Below are positions 47,995 to 55,252 of a DNA stretch of 64,000 bases, one piece after another; position 1 is the stretch's first letter; each line of letters opens with the position of its first letter. The notes beneath the pieces are model-generated. The model had not been told where the DNA came from, searched no databases, and worked only from the letters and a program-made list of their open reading frames with translations. Both the position numbers and the translations under genes were made by a program. This DNA is from Deltaproteobacteria bacterium (GTDB taxonomy: Bacteria > Desulfobacterota > Desulfarculia > Adiutricales > Adiutricaceae), in assembly GCA_031278635.1 (NCBI GenBank), contig JAITKA010000064.1:1-64000 (forward strand), in the 5' to 3' direction.

Positions 47995-50180
47995 GCGCGG
48001 GCGTCCTCCCTTGCGATCCCCATCGAGGATCTGATGTCGGTGTAAATGCGCCGGACCTCGTTCTCGGCCCAGTCCTGATCCTCGATCCTCTCCACTTTGG
48101 CGGCGCAGTACTTATACTCCGGCGTCCGGCTGGTGGGGTCGAGGGAAGATATGGTCAGCTCGTTGCAGGCGCCGATCCACCACTGGTAGGTCATGTACAC
48201 GGCCCCGGGGCGGACCCGCTCGGTGGGCAGGCACCTCGCGATGATGGCGCCGCGCTTGGAGAGGACCCTGACCAGATCGTTGGCCGAAACGTTCAGGGAG
48301 AGGCAGTCCGCGGGGGACATCTCGACCCAGCCCGGCTCGTCCTCCAGGTTCCTGAGGGTCCGGCAGTTGCCGGTCATCGTCCTGGCCGAGTAGTGGCCCA
48401 CCTCCCTGACCGTGCACAGGGTCAGCGGGTAGTCCTTGTTCTCCACCTCCGTCGGGGGGTGGTAGTGGGCGGTCCCGAAGATGCCCCGTCCGTCGGGGGT
48501 GGCGAAATGGCCGCCCTTGTGGAGGTACATCGTGCCCGTATCGGCTGGGCCCTTGTCGAGGCAGGGCCATTGGACGCTTCCCTGTCGCTCGATCTTCCCG
48601 TAGGTGGCCCCGGTGAACTTCGGGGAGAGGTCGAGCATCTCGTTCCAGATCTCCTCGGTGTTCCCGTAGCCCATGGGGTAGCCCATGGCCGTCGAGACCA
48701 GGCAGATGATCTCCCAGTCGTCCTTGATGTCACCCACCGGTTCGACGACCTTGCGGATGCGCTGGAAGCCCCGGTCGGAGCTGGTGTAAACCCCGTCGTG
48801 CTCGCCCCAGGAGGTGGCGGGCAGGATGGCGTCGGCGAAGAGGGCGGTTTTGTTGAAGAAGATGTCCTGGACGACCACGAAGTCGATGGCCGCGAGGGTC
48901 TCCCTGAGCTCGGCCAGATCGGGGTCGGACTGGGCCGGATCCTCGCCGAAGATGTAGTAGGCGTGAATCCTCTTGGCCGGGTCCTTCTCGTGGACGACCC
49001 GCTCGGGCACCCTGGTCAGTTGGAGGCCGGGCTCGGTGGGCAGCGACTTGACGCCCCAGGCCTTGGCGAATTTGGCCCGGGCCTCGGGATCGGCCACCGA
49101 CTGGTAGCCGGGAAAGACGTCCGGGAGGACGCCCATGTCGCAGGTGCCCTGGACGTTGTTCTGGCCCCGCACCGGGCCGGTGCCCGTGCTGGGCCGGCCG
49201 AAGTTGCCGGTGAGCATGGCCAGGCTGCAGAGGCTTTTGACCACCTCGACACCCTGGGAGAACTGGGTGACGCCCATGCCCCAGAGGATGACCGACCGCC
49301 GGCTCCCCGCGTAACGGCGGGCCGCCAGCCTGATGTCATCGGGGCTCAGGCCGGTTATTTCCCCCACCCGCTCGGGCGGGTACCCCAGGACCAGCTCCCG
49401 GAAAGCCTCGTAGCCCTTGGTGTGGTCCCTGATGAAGGCCTTGTCCTCCAAGCCCTCCTGGATTATGACGTTGGCCAGCCCGTTGGTCAGGGCCAGGTTG
49501 GTTCCCCCCTTGAGGGGCAGGTGAAGCTGCGAGATCCGGGCCGTTTCGGTGATCCTGGGATCGGCGCAGATGATGAAGGCGCCCTTCTCCCTGGCCTTGA
49601 CGATCCTGCGGGCCACGACCGGGTGAGAGGTGGCGGCGTTGTAGCCGATGTTGAAAATGACCTCCGCGTCCTCGATCTCGGGGATGGAGAGCGACATGGC
49701 CCCCTCGCCGATGGTCTGCCGGGAGCCGGCGACCGAGGCCGCGTGGCAGATGCGGGCGCAGTGGTCGATGTTGTTGGTGCCGACGCAGGCCCTCATGAAT
49801 TTTTGCATGAGGTAGTTGGGCTCGTTGCCGGGCCCCCTGGCCGAGGCGGCCCCCATGATGGAGTCGGGTCCCCACTTGGCCTTGACCTTGGTGAGGTTGT
49901 CGGCCACGAAAGAAATGGCCTCTTTCCAGCCGACCACCTCCAGCGGGGAGCCCTTGCCCCCTTTGCGGATCATCGGGGCCCGCAGCCTTTTCGTGAGGAT
50001 TTTTGGGTCATTAAGGAAGTCCCAGCCGAACCAGCCCTTCAAACAGGCCTTGTCGTCGTTGGTCCGGCCCTGGACGGGGTGGACGTCGAGGATTTTGTTG
50101 GCCTCGACGTCCGTGGTGAACAACAGCTGGCAACCGGCGCCGCAATAGCAGCAGGTTGTCTGTGTCTGACGTACGGTCAT
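47991..50180 (-). CDS. fdhF: formate dehydrogenase H-type, cysteine form
   Basis: Molybdo/tungsto-enzyme interconverting formate and CO2. 729 residues, one 4Fe-4S cluster (Cys10 or 11, Cys13, Cys17, Cys46) and bis-MGD. The active-site residue is Cys145 (DHCARICHAASVAG), encoded TGC, where the second enzyme (55249) has a TGA for Sec; the next residue is the catalytic His146. Other family blocks: SARGPGNEPNYLMQKF, LWGMGVTQFSQG, VRGQNNVQGTCDMG, YQWWIGACNELT. Ribosome site aaagga. Soluble with no signal peptide, so cytoplasmic like FDH-H. Codon use is more GC-rich than in the Sec paralogue. It has its own start region after a terminator at 50377, so it is probably separately regulated. Confidence 0.95.
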   Translation of the reverse strand: MTVRQTQTTCCYCGAGCQLLFTTDVEANKILDVHPVQGRTNDDKACLKGWFGWDFLNDPKILTKRLRAPMIRKGGKGSPLEVVGWKEAISFVADNLTKVKAKWGPDSIMGAASARGPGNEPNYLMQKFMRACVGTNNIDHCARICHAASVAGSRQTIGEGAMSLSIPEIEDAEVIFNIGYNAATSHPVVARRIVKAREKGAFIICADPRITETARISQLHLPLKGGTNLALTNGLANVIIQEGLEDKAFIRDHTKGYEAFRELVLGYPPERVGEITGLSPDDIRLAARRYAGSRRSVILWGMGVTQFSQGVEVVKSLCSLAMLTGNFGRPSTGTGPVRGQNNVQGTCDMGVLPDVFPGYQSVADPEARAKFAKAWGVKSLPTEPGLQLTRVPERVVHEKDPAKRIHAYYIFGEDPAQSDPDLAELRETLAAIDFVVVQDIFFNKTALFADAILPATSWGEHDGVYTSSDRGFQRIRKVVEPVGDIKDDWEIICLVSTAMGYPMGYGNTEEIWNEMLDLSPKFTGATYGKIERQGSVQWPCLDKGPADTGTMYLHKGGHFATPDGRGIFGTAHYHPPTEVENKDYPLTLCTVREVGHYSARTMTGNCRTLRNLEDEPGWVEMSPADCLSLNVSANDLVRVLSKRGAIIARCLPTERVRPGAVYMTYQWWIGACNELTISSLDPTSRTPEYKYCAAKVERIEDQDWAENEVRRIYTDIRSSMGIAREDARA

Positions 50181-50535
50181 AAGCGTCCTTTCGCCCGCGA
50201 GCGGCGGTATCCGTGCGGTTTTTGCCGATCGCCTCCCACGACGGTCGCCAAACCCCGCGTTTTCGCCCCAGGCGCCTCGCCACGCCTGAGCGGTCGTCCC
50301 GGCCTACCCTGGGGCTCCCCATGGCGGATCCCCTGGTTCCCCCCGGGCGGATCGCCCGGGCGTGAAACGCAAGCCGGAAAAAACGCCGTCGGGGAAAATC
50401 CGACGGCATGTTCTTATAATGCCCCGTATTCTCTGGTTTATTCATGAAAAGGACCATCGTCCGGGGCGGAAAGCCCGGCCAGGGCCGCGACCTATGGGCC
50501 CATTCCCGGTCCCGTTCAGTCTTTGGGAACCCCGC
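50181..50535. other. upstream region of the Cys-type fdhF, with terminator
   Basis: A terminator at 50377-50407 (minus strand: gccgtcgg, 7-base loop, ccgacggc, then T6) ends the moaA-DUF3343 transcript. The following 200 bases up to fdhF should hold its promoter and any Se- or Mo-dependent control site; no consensus promoter could be named. Confidence 0.6.
50377..50407 (-). terminator. intrinsic terminator of the moaA-DUF3343 unit
   Basis: 8-bp stem gccgtcgg/ccgacggc, loop of 7, six T on the minus strand (A-run 50378-50383). Confidence 0.85.
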
Positions 50536-50808
50536 TTAGGCGATACCGTCAGGCAACGGGGTATATCGCCGTTTACCCGCGGGGTCCGTTTCTACTTTAT
50601 AGATCCCTTGTATGTTTATATTGGCTTTTTTTATAAGTTCGATTGCCTTAGGTAAGTCCGTTAGATCTACCCTTAGGCAAAATCCGCAATCCGAGCCAAG
50701 CTCGGAGGGCCGTCCCATGACGGCGACCGGCAAATCCCCCGATAAAAGGACATCCTCGGCGGCAATCGTGGCCGCCGTGCCGTGAAAGGTGATTACCGCT
50801 TCCGTCAT
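50536..50808 (-). CDS. DUF3343 protein, putative Se/S carrier
   Basis: 90 residues of the DUF3343 family (putative Se/S carrier-like). It shows the family order: strand TFHGTAATIAAEDVLLSGDLPVAVM, then PSELGSDCGFCLRV with the CGxC-like Cys pair, then helix DLTDLPKAIELIKKANIN. Family members often sit in selenium- or sulfur-trafficking gene groups. Here it lies between moaA and a formate dehydrogenase and in one island with selABD and yedF. A role in delivering selenium or sulfide to FDH or SelD is inference. ATG 50808 is the natural family start. Confidence 0.75.
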   Translation of the reverse strand: MTEAVITFHGTAATIAAEDVLLSGDLPVAVMGRPSELGSDCGFCLRVDLTDLPKAIELIKKANINIQGIYKVETDPAGKRRYTPLPDGIA

Positions 50809-50854
50809 GGTTCGCTTATCCCAAAAGCGGCCCAAGCCAAGCCTTGGCCGGTCG

Positions 50855-51865
50855 TTAGCCCCCTATGCCGTACATCCCGACCGGGCCCTTGTAGGTTCGG
50901 TCCTCATCGTTTGGCCCAGGTTTGGCGGAACCGGCGAAAAGGTGGCCGGTGGGTTTACTGGCGGCCAAGCGCCCCATCGCTTCCTTGATTTCGTCGTCGG
51001 AGGCCCCCGAACGGACGAGGGGTTTAAGGTCCAGGCCGGTATCGCTGGCCAGGCAAGGCTTGAGAAAGCCATCCGAGCCCAGGCGCAGCCGGGTGCAACT
51101 GGAGCAGAAACCATGGCTCATGGCGCTGATAAACCCTATTTTCCCCTTAAAGTTTGGTAGGCTATAGTATACGGCCGGACCGTTCCCGATCTTGGCGTCG
51201 TCGGGGCTCAGGCGCCCAAAACGGCTTTCGATGAGGGCCATGATCTCGTCGGTCGGGATGCCCTCCAAGCCGGTAGCCACGCCCATGGGCATGAGTTCGA
51301 TGAACCGGACGGCGAGCACTTCGTTCGCGGCCAGTCCGGCCAAATCGACCAACGTGGACTCGTTATGATGGCGAACCGGGACGCAGTTGATTTTAACGGG
51401 GATGCCCATCGACTTGGCCCGGCCCAAACCGTCCAAGACCGCCAATAGTTCGCTCCTGCGTGCCATTTTGGCGAAGATGGCCGGATCGTTCGTGTTAAGG
51501 CTAATGTTGATGCCCGCCAGGAGCGACGGGGCCCCATCGCCCAGGCGCCCCAGGAAGTCGGCCAGGAGCAACCCGTTCGTGGTGAGGGTGACTTGTTCCA
51601 GGGATGGTATCCGGTGAAGGGCCCTTAGGAACCACTCAAGGTTTTTCTGCAGCAAGGGCTCCCCGCCGGTCAGTTTCACGCGCCTGACCCCCAGTTCGCA
51701 CAAGAGCGAGCAGAGGCGGAGGGTCTCCTCCAGGCGTAGGAACGAGGAGTGGGGTTTCCATTCGACGCCACCCTCTGGCATGCAATACACGCAGCGCAGG
51801 TTGCATCTGTCCGTAATGGAAAGCCTAAGGTAATCCATGGATCTTCCGGATGGATCCAACATCAT
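50855..51865 (-). CDS. moaA: GTP 3',8-cyclase (molybdenum cofactor)
   Basis: Radical-SAM enzyme starting molybdopterin synthesis. 336 residues. N-terminal cluster motif CNLRCVYCMPEGG, then KLTGGEPLL. C-terminal second cluster: FCSSCTRLRLGSDGFLKPCL. The usual C-terminal GG dipeptide (here GIGG) is present and needed for activity. Two initial Met codons are in tandem (51865 and 51862). moaC, moaD, moaE and moeB are not in this window. The moeA gene is upstream after a 230-base AT-rich gap. Confidence 0.95.
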   Translation of the reverse strand: MMLDPSGRSMDYLRLSITDRCNLRCVYCMPEGGVEWKPHSSFLRLEETLRLCSLLCELGVRRVKLTGGEPLLQKNLEWFLRALHRIPSLEQVTLTTNGLLLADFLGRLGDGAPSLLAGINISLNTNDPAIFAKMARRSELLAVLDGLGRAKSMGIPVKINCVPVRHHNESTLVDLAGLAANEVLAVRFIELMPMGVATGLEGIPTDEIMALIESRFGRLSPDDAKIGNGPAVYYSLPNFKGKIGFISAMSHGFCSSCTRLRLGSDGFLKPCLASDTGLDLKPLVRSGASDDEIKEAMGRLAASKPTGHLFAGSAKPGPNDEDRTYKGPVGMYGIGG

Positions 51866-52095
51866 GGTGAAAGCCTCGCGAGAGATTGGTTCTGTTATGG
51901 TTAGCTAATCTTGGTCAAAAAATTCACGGATAAATTTTTTCGTCAAAAAAAATCGTACTCTAGAACATTTTAAAAATTATTGGAATGTCTATGAATCAGC
52001 AAAAACACCTAAGTCCGTAAAACTAGGAAAATTTAGCGAATAATTCCCACGTATTTAAGAAACAAGCGTCGGAAATCAGGGGTTTTTGCGGCTCG

Positions 52096-53343
52096 TCACT
52101 GGTTCGTCAAACCCAGTTTCACTATTTCAACGATGTCCCCCACCGCCAGTCCCTTCAAGCCTTCCTTCATGTCCACCAGGCAATTGCAGCCGGGGAGGGA
52201 GAAAAGCCGGCCGGAGGAATGGTCGTCGGGCAGAAAGACCTCCGGCAGCCTGGCCTCGGTCGGTAAGACGAGGCGGGCCCGTAGAAAGCGCCGTGGGGAG
52301 CTTCCGCCCTTTCCCCCGGAAAAGGGGGTTTGGAGCACGGCCTTGGCCCGCGTCAGGGTCAGGTCGGGCCGGTGGGCCAACCTGGCCAGGGCCGGCCTCA
52401 CGAGTAGCTCAAAGGTGGCCAGGGCGGCGAACGGGTTGCCCGAGAGGCAAAACATCGGTTTTCGGCCATGCCGGCCGCACATGAAGGCGTGCCCGGGTTT
52501 GAAGGCCAGACGGTGCACGTCCAGCTCCGCCCCGAGAAGGCCGAAGACCCGCCCCATGATGTCCTTGTCGCCGACGCTGACCGAGCCGGTGCTGATTATG
52601 ATATCGAGGGCGCCCGCCGTCCCCGCGATAATCCGGGCGGAAGGCCCGGGATCGTCGGGGAGGATCCGGTGCGGGCTGGTGGCGAAACCCAACTCGGCGA
52701 GGCGGGCGTTAAGCATGATGCCGTTACTGTTGTAGATTTTGCCCTCGGCCAAGGGGCCGCCGGCCGGGGAGAACTCCTCGCCGACGCAGAAAACCCCTAT
52801 GTTGGGCTGCCTGAAGACGGTGATCCTTTCGAGGCCCGCGGCGGCGAGCATGGCCAGGTGGGCGAAATCCAGTTTGGTGAAAGGTTTTATGAAGACCTCC
52901 CCGACCTTGATGTCCTCGCCGCTGAAAATATAATTCTCATGCTTTCTGGCCGGTCGCGGGATCAGCGCCCAGCCAGAATCGACGGTCACGATCTCCTTGG
53001 GCAGCATGCAGTCGGCGCCCGCGGGCATGGCGGCGCCGGTCATGATGGAAACGGCCTCCCCGGGCCCCAGTTCCCGGCCGAGGACCGACCCGGCGTAGAC
53101 GGCCCCCACGACCCTGAGGCGGGCCGGGTTGTCCGCGGTGGCCCCCAGGGTGTCCGCCCCCCGCATGGCGTACCCGTCCATCGAGGACCGGTCGAAGGGC
53201 GGGACGGCCGTCGTGGTTCTCACGTCCCCGGCGCTTACCAACCCGAGCGCGGCCTCGATCGGGACGTTCACGGTTTCGTTCAGGGGCTCTATCAGGTAGT
53301 CGAGACGTTCCAGGGCCGTTTCAAGCGTGGCCGAGGTAATCAT
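52096..53343 (-). CDS. moeA: molybdopterin molybdenumtransferase
   Basis: Inserts molybdate into adenylated molybdopterin. 415 residues from ATG 53343. Motifs: AVPPFDRSSMDGYAMRGADT, MTGAAMPAGADCM, SVSVGDKDIMGRV (molybdate/MPT binding) and FCLSGNPFAA; C-terminal domain IV follows. The start overlaps the stop of the P-loop gene upstream (ATGA). A long in-frame extension into that gene is not real. Confidence 0.95.
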   Translation of the reverse strand: MITSATLETALERLDYLIEPLNETVNVPIEAALGLVSAGDVRTTTAVPPFDRSSMDGYAMRGADTLGATADNPARLRVVGAVYAGSVLGRELGPGEAVSIMTGAAMPAGADCMLPKEIVTVDSGWALIPRPARKHENYIFSGEDIKVGEVFIKPFTKLDFAHLAMLAAAGLERITVFRQPNIGVFCVGEEFSPAGGPLAEGKIYNSNGIMLNARLAELGFATSPHRILPDDPGPSARIIAGTAGALDIIISTGSVSVGDKDIMGRVFGLLGAELDVHRLAFKPGHAFMCGRHGRKPMFCLSGNPFAALATFELLVRPALARLAHRPDLTLTRAKAVLQTPFSGGKGGSSPRRFLRARLVLPTEARLPEVFLPDDHSSGRLFSLPGCNCLVDMKEGLKGLAVGDIVEIVKLGLTNQ

Positions 53344-53996
53344 CGTCCCCGCCCATTGGGCAGCGCCGGGGCGAACTGCCGGAAAAAGTCCCCGTTGGCG
53401 GGGCTCCCCAATATCCTCAGGGCCAGTTCCCTCGCCGCCTTGCCGTCCAGGGGCGAGTCCGTCTCCAATAGGACGTCGGCCAAATCCGCGACCTTGTCGG
53501 CGCTGGGTTTCATGGGCCCGGAAAAGTTCCTTATCATGACGAAGATGCCTGGTTTGACGAATTCCCGGAGGCTGTTGGATTCGGCTATGACCAAGCCCAT
53601 CGGGGGAAGCGATTTGGCGAAAGCCTCGTAGCCCGCCGATAGGCGGTCCCGCAGGGACCGGAGCCAAAAAACCCTCTCGGCCCCGGCCGCCAACAACCGG
53701 GAGGTGTCGGTCCCCGATGAGGGGTCCAGCTCCTCGGCCAGGACGAACGGCTCGGTGAAGGAGCAGGCGCCGCAGCCCTCACCGTTGCGGTGGCAACCGT
53801 CCCCGGCTTTTTCCGCCGTGGTCACCTTGAGCGCTATCACCTTGAAAATTTTACTAAAAGCTTCTATCAGGGCGCAAGATAGGGTGGTTTTGCCCGTGTC
53901 GGTTCCGGAAGCTCCAACCATAAAGAGATACTTTGCGTTTATCAGCCCATTAATTGGCTTAACGTTATTTTCAATCGTATAATGAAGTTGATACAT
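53340..53996 (-). CDS. MobB/BioD-like P-loop protein of the moeA operon
   Basis: A 218-residue P-loop protein. GASGTDTGKTTLSCALI at 28-44 is a MobB/dethiobiotin-synthetase-like Walker A. After ALKVTTAEK a Cys/His cluster, CHRNGEGCGAC (Cys68, Cys75, Cys78), could hold a metal; later GLVIAESNSLREFVKPG. It resembles MobB, which binds GTP and stimulates guanylyl transfer by MobA, but differs enough that the name is not safe. Translationally coupled to moeA. Codon use is less GC-rich at its 5' end. Likely role: cofactor loading or nucleotide-driven step in bis-MGD formation (inference). Confidence 0.65.
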   Translation of the reverse strand: MYQLHYTIENNVKPINGLINAKYLFMVGASGTDTGKTTLSCALIEAFSKIFKVIALKVTTAEKAGDGCHRNGEGCGACSFTEPFVLAEELDPSSGTDTSRLLAAGAERVFWLRSLRDRLSAGYEAFAKSLPPMGLVIAESNSLREFVKPGIFVMIRNFSGPMKPSADKVADLADVLLETDSPLDGKAARELALRILGSPANGDFFRQFAPALPNGRGR

Positions 53997-54130
53997 AAAG
54001 CGAATGTGACCTAACTGGTACGTTTAAACGATATAAACAGGAAAAAGTTATTAACTGATTGTTAACAAACACTTAAGCATGGTTAAGTTATAATATTACG
54101 CTTCCAGAACCATCCCGAGTCGCCCGTCTT

Positions 54131-54243
54131 GGCGCTTCAAGTCCCGTCTTAAACGGTACCCGCTCGCCCCCGTTTAAGCCGGGCCTTACCGGCCGGGGGA
54201 CGGCAGGCCCCGCGACATGGCCATAAAACGACCTTGAAGCGCC
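54131..54243. other. possible structured element closed by an 11-bp stem
   Basis: ggcgcttcaag (54131-54141) is perfectly complementary to cttgaagcgcc (54233-54243). Inside are further stems: cttaaacgg (54150-54158) with ccgtttaag (54172-54180), and GC-rich arms at 54182-54215. It lies 135-250 bases upstream of the minus-strand mobB-moeA operon. It could be a leader RNA on that strand; no match to the known molybdenum cofactor RNA was recognised by eye. Confidence 0.4.
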
Positions 54244-54417
54244 TCGGCGCTCCAGACCCCTTGACCCTAGGTTTTTGTGTGTGGGGGGTGTTGTGATTGT
54301 GCCGCCGTCGGGCAGCCAAGGCGCCACGGGGCGATTGAGACCGTTTACCGGCTGGTCTGGAAGGGGGGTAAGGTTCACGGTTTTTTGGCCGCGGGATCGT
54401 CTGGCAATCCAACTAAA

Positions 54418-54557
54418 CGTCAACTATTTTGGCCGTCGGCCCTATTGGGCCGTCAGGTTATGGGCCGTCAGCTATTTGGGCCGTCAACTCTTTTGGCTCT
54501 CAGGTTTTTGGCCGTCGGCTTTTTTTTCCATCAGGTTTTTTGGCCGTGACCCGATAC
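54418..54557. repeat. degenerate 14-18 bp tandem repeat
   Basis: About eight units built on GGCCGTCAGNTNTTTTG: gccgtcggccctattgg, gccgtcaggttatgg, gccgtcagctatttgg, gccgtcaactcttttg, gctctcaggtttttg, gccgtcggctttttttt, catcaggtttttt, gccgtgaccc. Unit length is not a multiple of three and the frames over it lack homology, so it is non-coding. It lies between the FDH Fe-S gene and the mobB-moeA operon. Confidence 0.65.
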
Positions 54558-54709
54558 GTTAAATATTTTAAACTCCTTTATGCACAAAGTAAATTTTTTT
54601 TAATTATCGATGCAAAGAAAAGCAAAAAATATAATATTTCGCTTTTCTCGAATTGGCCGGCAAAAGGCTACCTTTCAAGGGGAGCCTTTTGCCGGGTTAG
54701 GGAAAAGGG

Positions 54710-55252
54710 TTACACGGGCCGGTTAATTTCCGGCGAGGAAGCGGTCATGAGAACTTTGGTCCGTTTCATGGCCAAAAGTTCGGCGAGGTCCTCGCTCTCA
54801 ACCAACCTCAGGGCCTCGGTCGGGCAGACGCGCTTACAGGCGGGGCCGCCCTCGAGGCCGTGGCAGAGGTCGCATTTGTGGGCGACCGAGCGCCTGGTGC
54901 CGTCGGGGTTGAGCTGGAAACCCAGGGGAACCATGTGGACCGCCCCGAAGGGGCAGGCCTCGGTGCAGGATTTGCAACCGATGCATTTGTCGCGATCGAT
55001 TAGCACGGTCCCGTCCTGGACGCGGATGGCCCCGGACTGGCAGACCGACTTGCAGGCCGGGTTCTCGCAGTGTTTGCACTGGACCGGTACGCTGACGTTG
55101 AAAGTCTTGATGACCTTCAGCCGCGGGTGGAAGTCGTACCCGTCCGGATCGATCTCGTAAATGCGTTTACCCTCATGGGCGACGACGCAAGCGATGGTAC
55201 AGGTGCGGCAGCCGATGCATAGCAGCGGGTCGCCTTGGACATAACGGTTCAT
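54710..55252 (-). CDS. HycB/HydN-like Fe-S subunit of the selenocysteine formate dehydrogenase
   Basis: A 180-residue protein with four 4Fe-4S sites: CIGCRTCTIAC, CKHCENPACKSVC, CIGCKSCTEAC, and CDLCHGLEGGPACKRVC. It is paralogous to the protein at 47464 along its full length. The start codon overlaps the fdhF stop (ATGA), the same arrangement as in the Cys module, so both modules descend from one duplicated fdhF-hycB pair. It should carry electrons from or to the selenoenzyme. Confidence 0.93.
   Translation of the reverse strand: MNRYVQGDPLLCIGCRTCTIACVVAHEGKRIYEIDPDGYDFHPRLKVIKTFNVSVPVQCKHCENPACKSVCQSGAIRVQDGTVLIDRDKCIGCKSCTEACPFGAVHMVPLGFQLNPDGTRRSVAHKCDLCHGLEGGPACKRVCPTEALRLVESEDLAELLAMKRTKVLMTASSPEINRPV

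Noticed and set aside
48393-50447. 684-codon open frame antisense to the Cys formate dehydrogenase
   Set aside because: It lies opposite a full set of FDH motifs; the frame is open only because the real gene is GC-rich. The similar frame opposite the Sec enzyme (55468-56976) is rejected for the same reason.
54125-54145. tRNA-Sec anticodon-like cttcaag
   Set aside because: No acceptor stem, long variable arm or T arm can be drawn around it.
54418-54557. CRISPR array
   Set aside because: Units are contiguous and variable in length with no constant repeat and unique spacers.
54275-54562. Trp/Phe/Arg-rich small frames over 54.3-54.6 kb
   Set aside because: They are produced by a degenerate tandem repeat whose unit is not a multiple of three.
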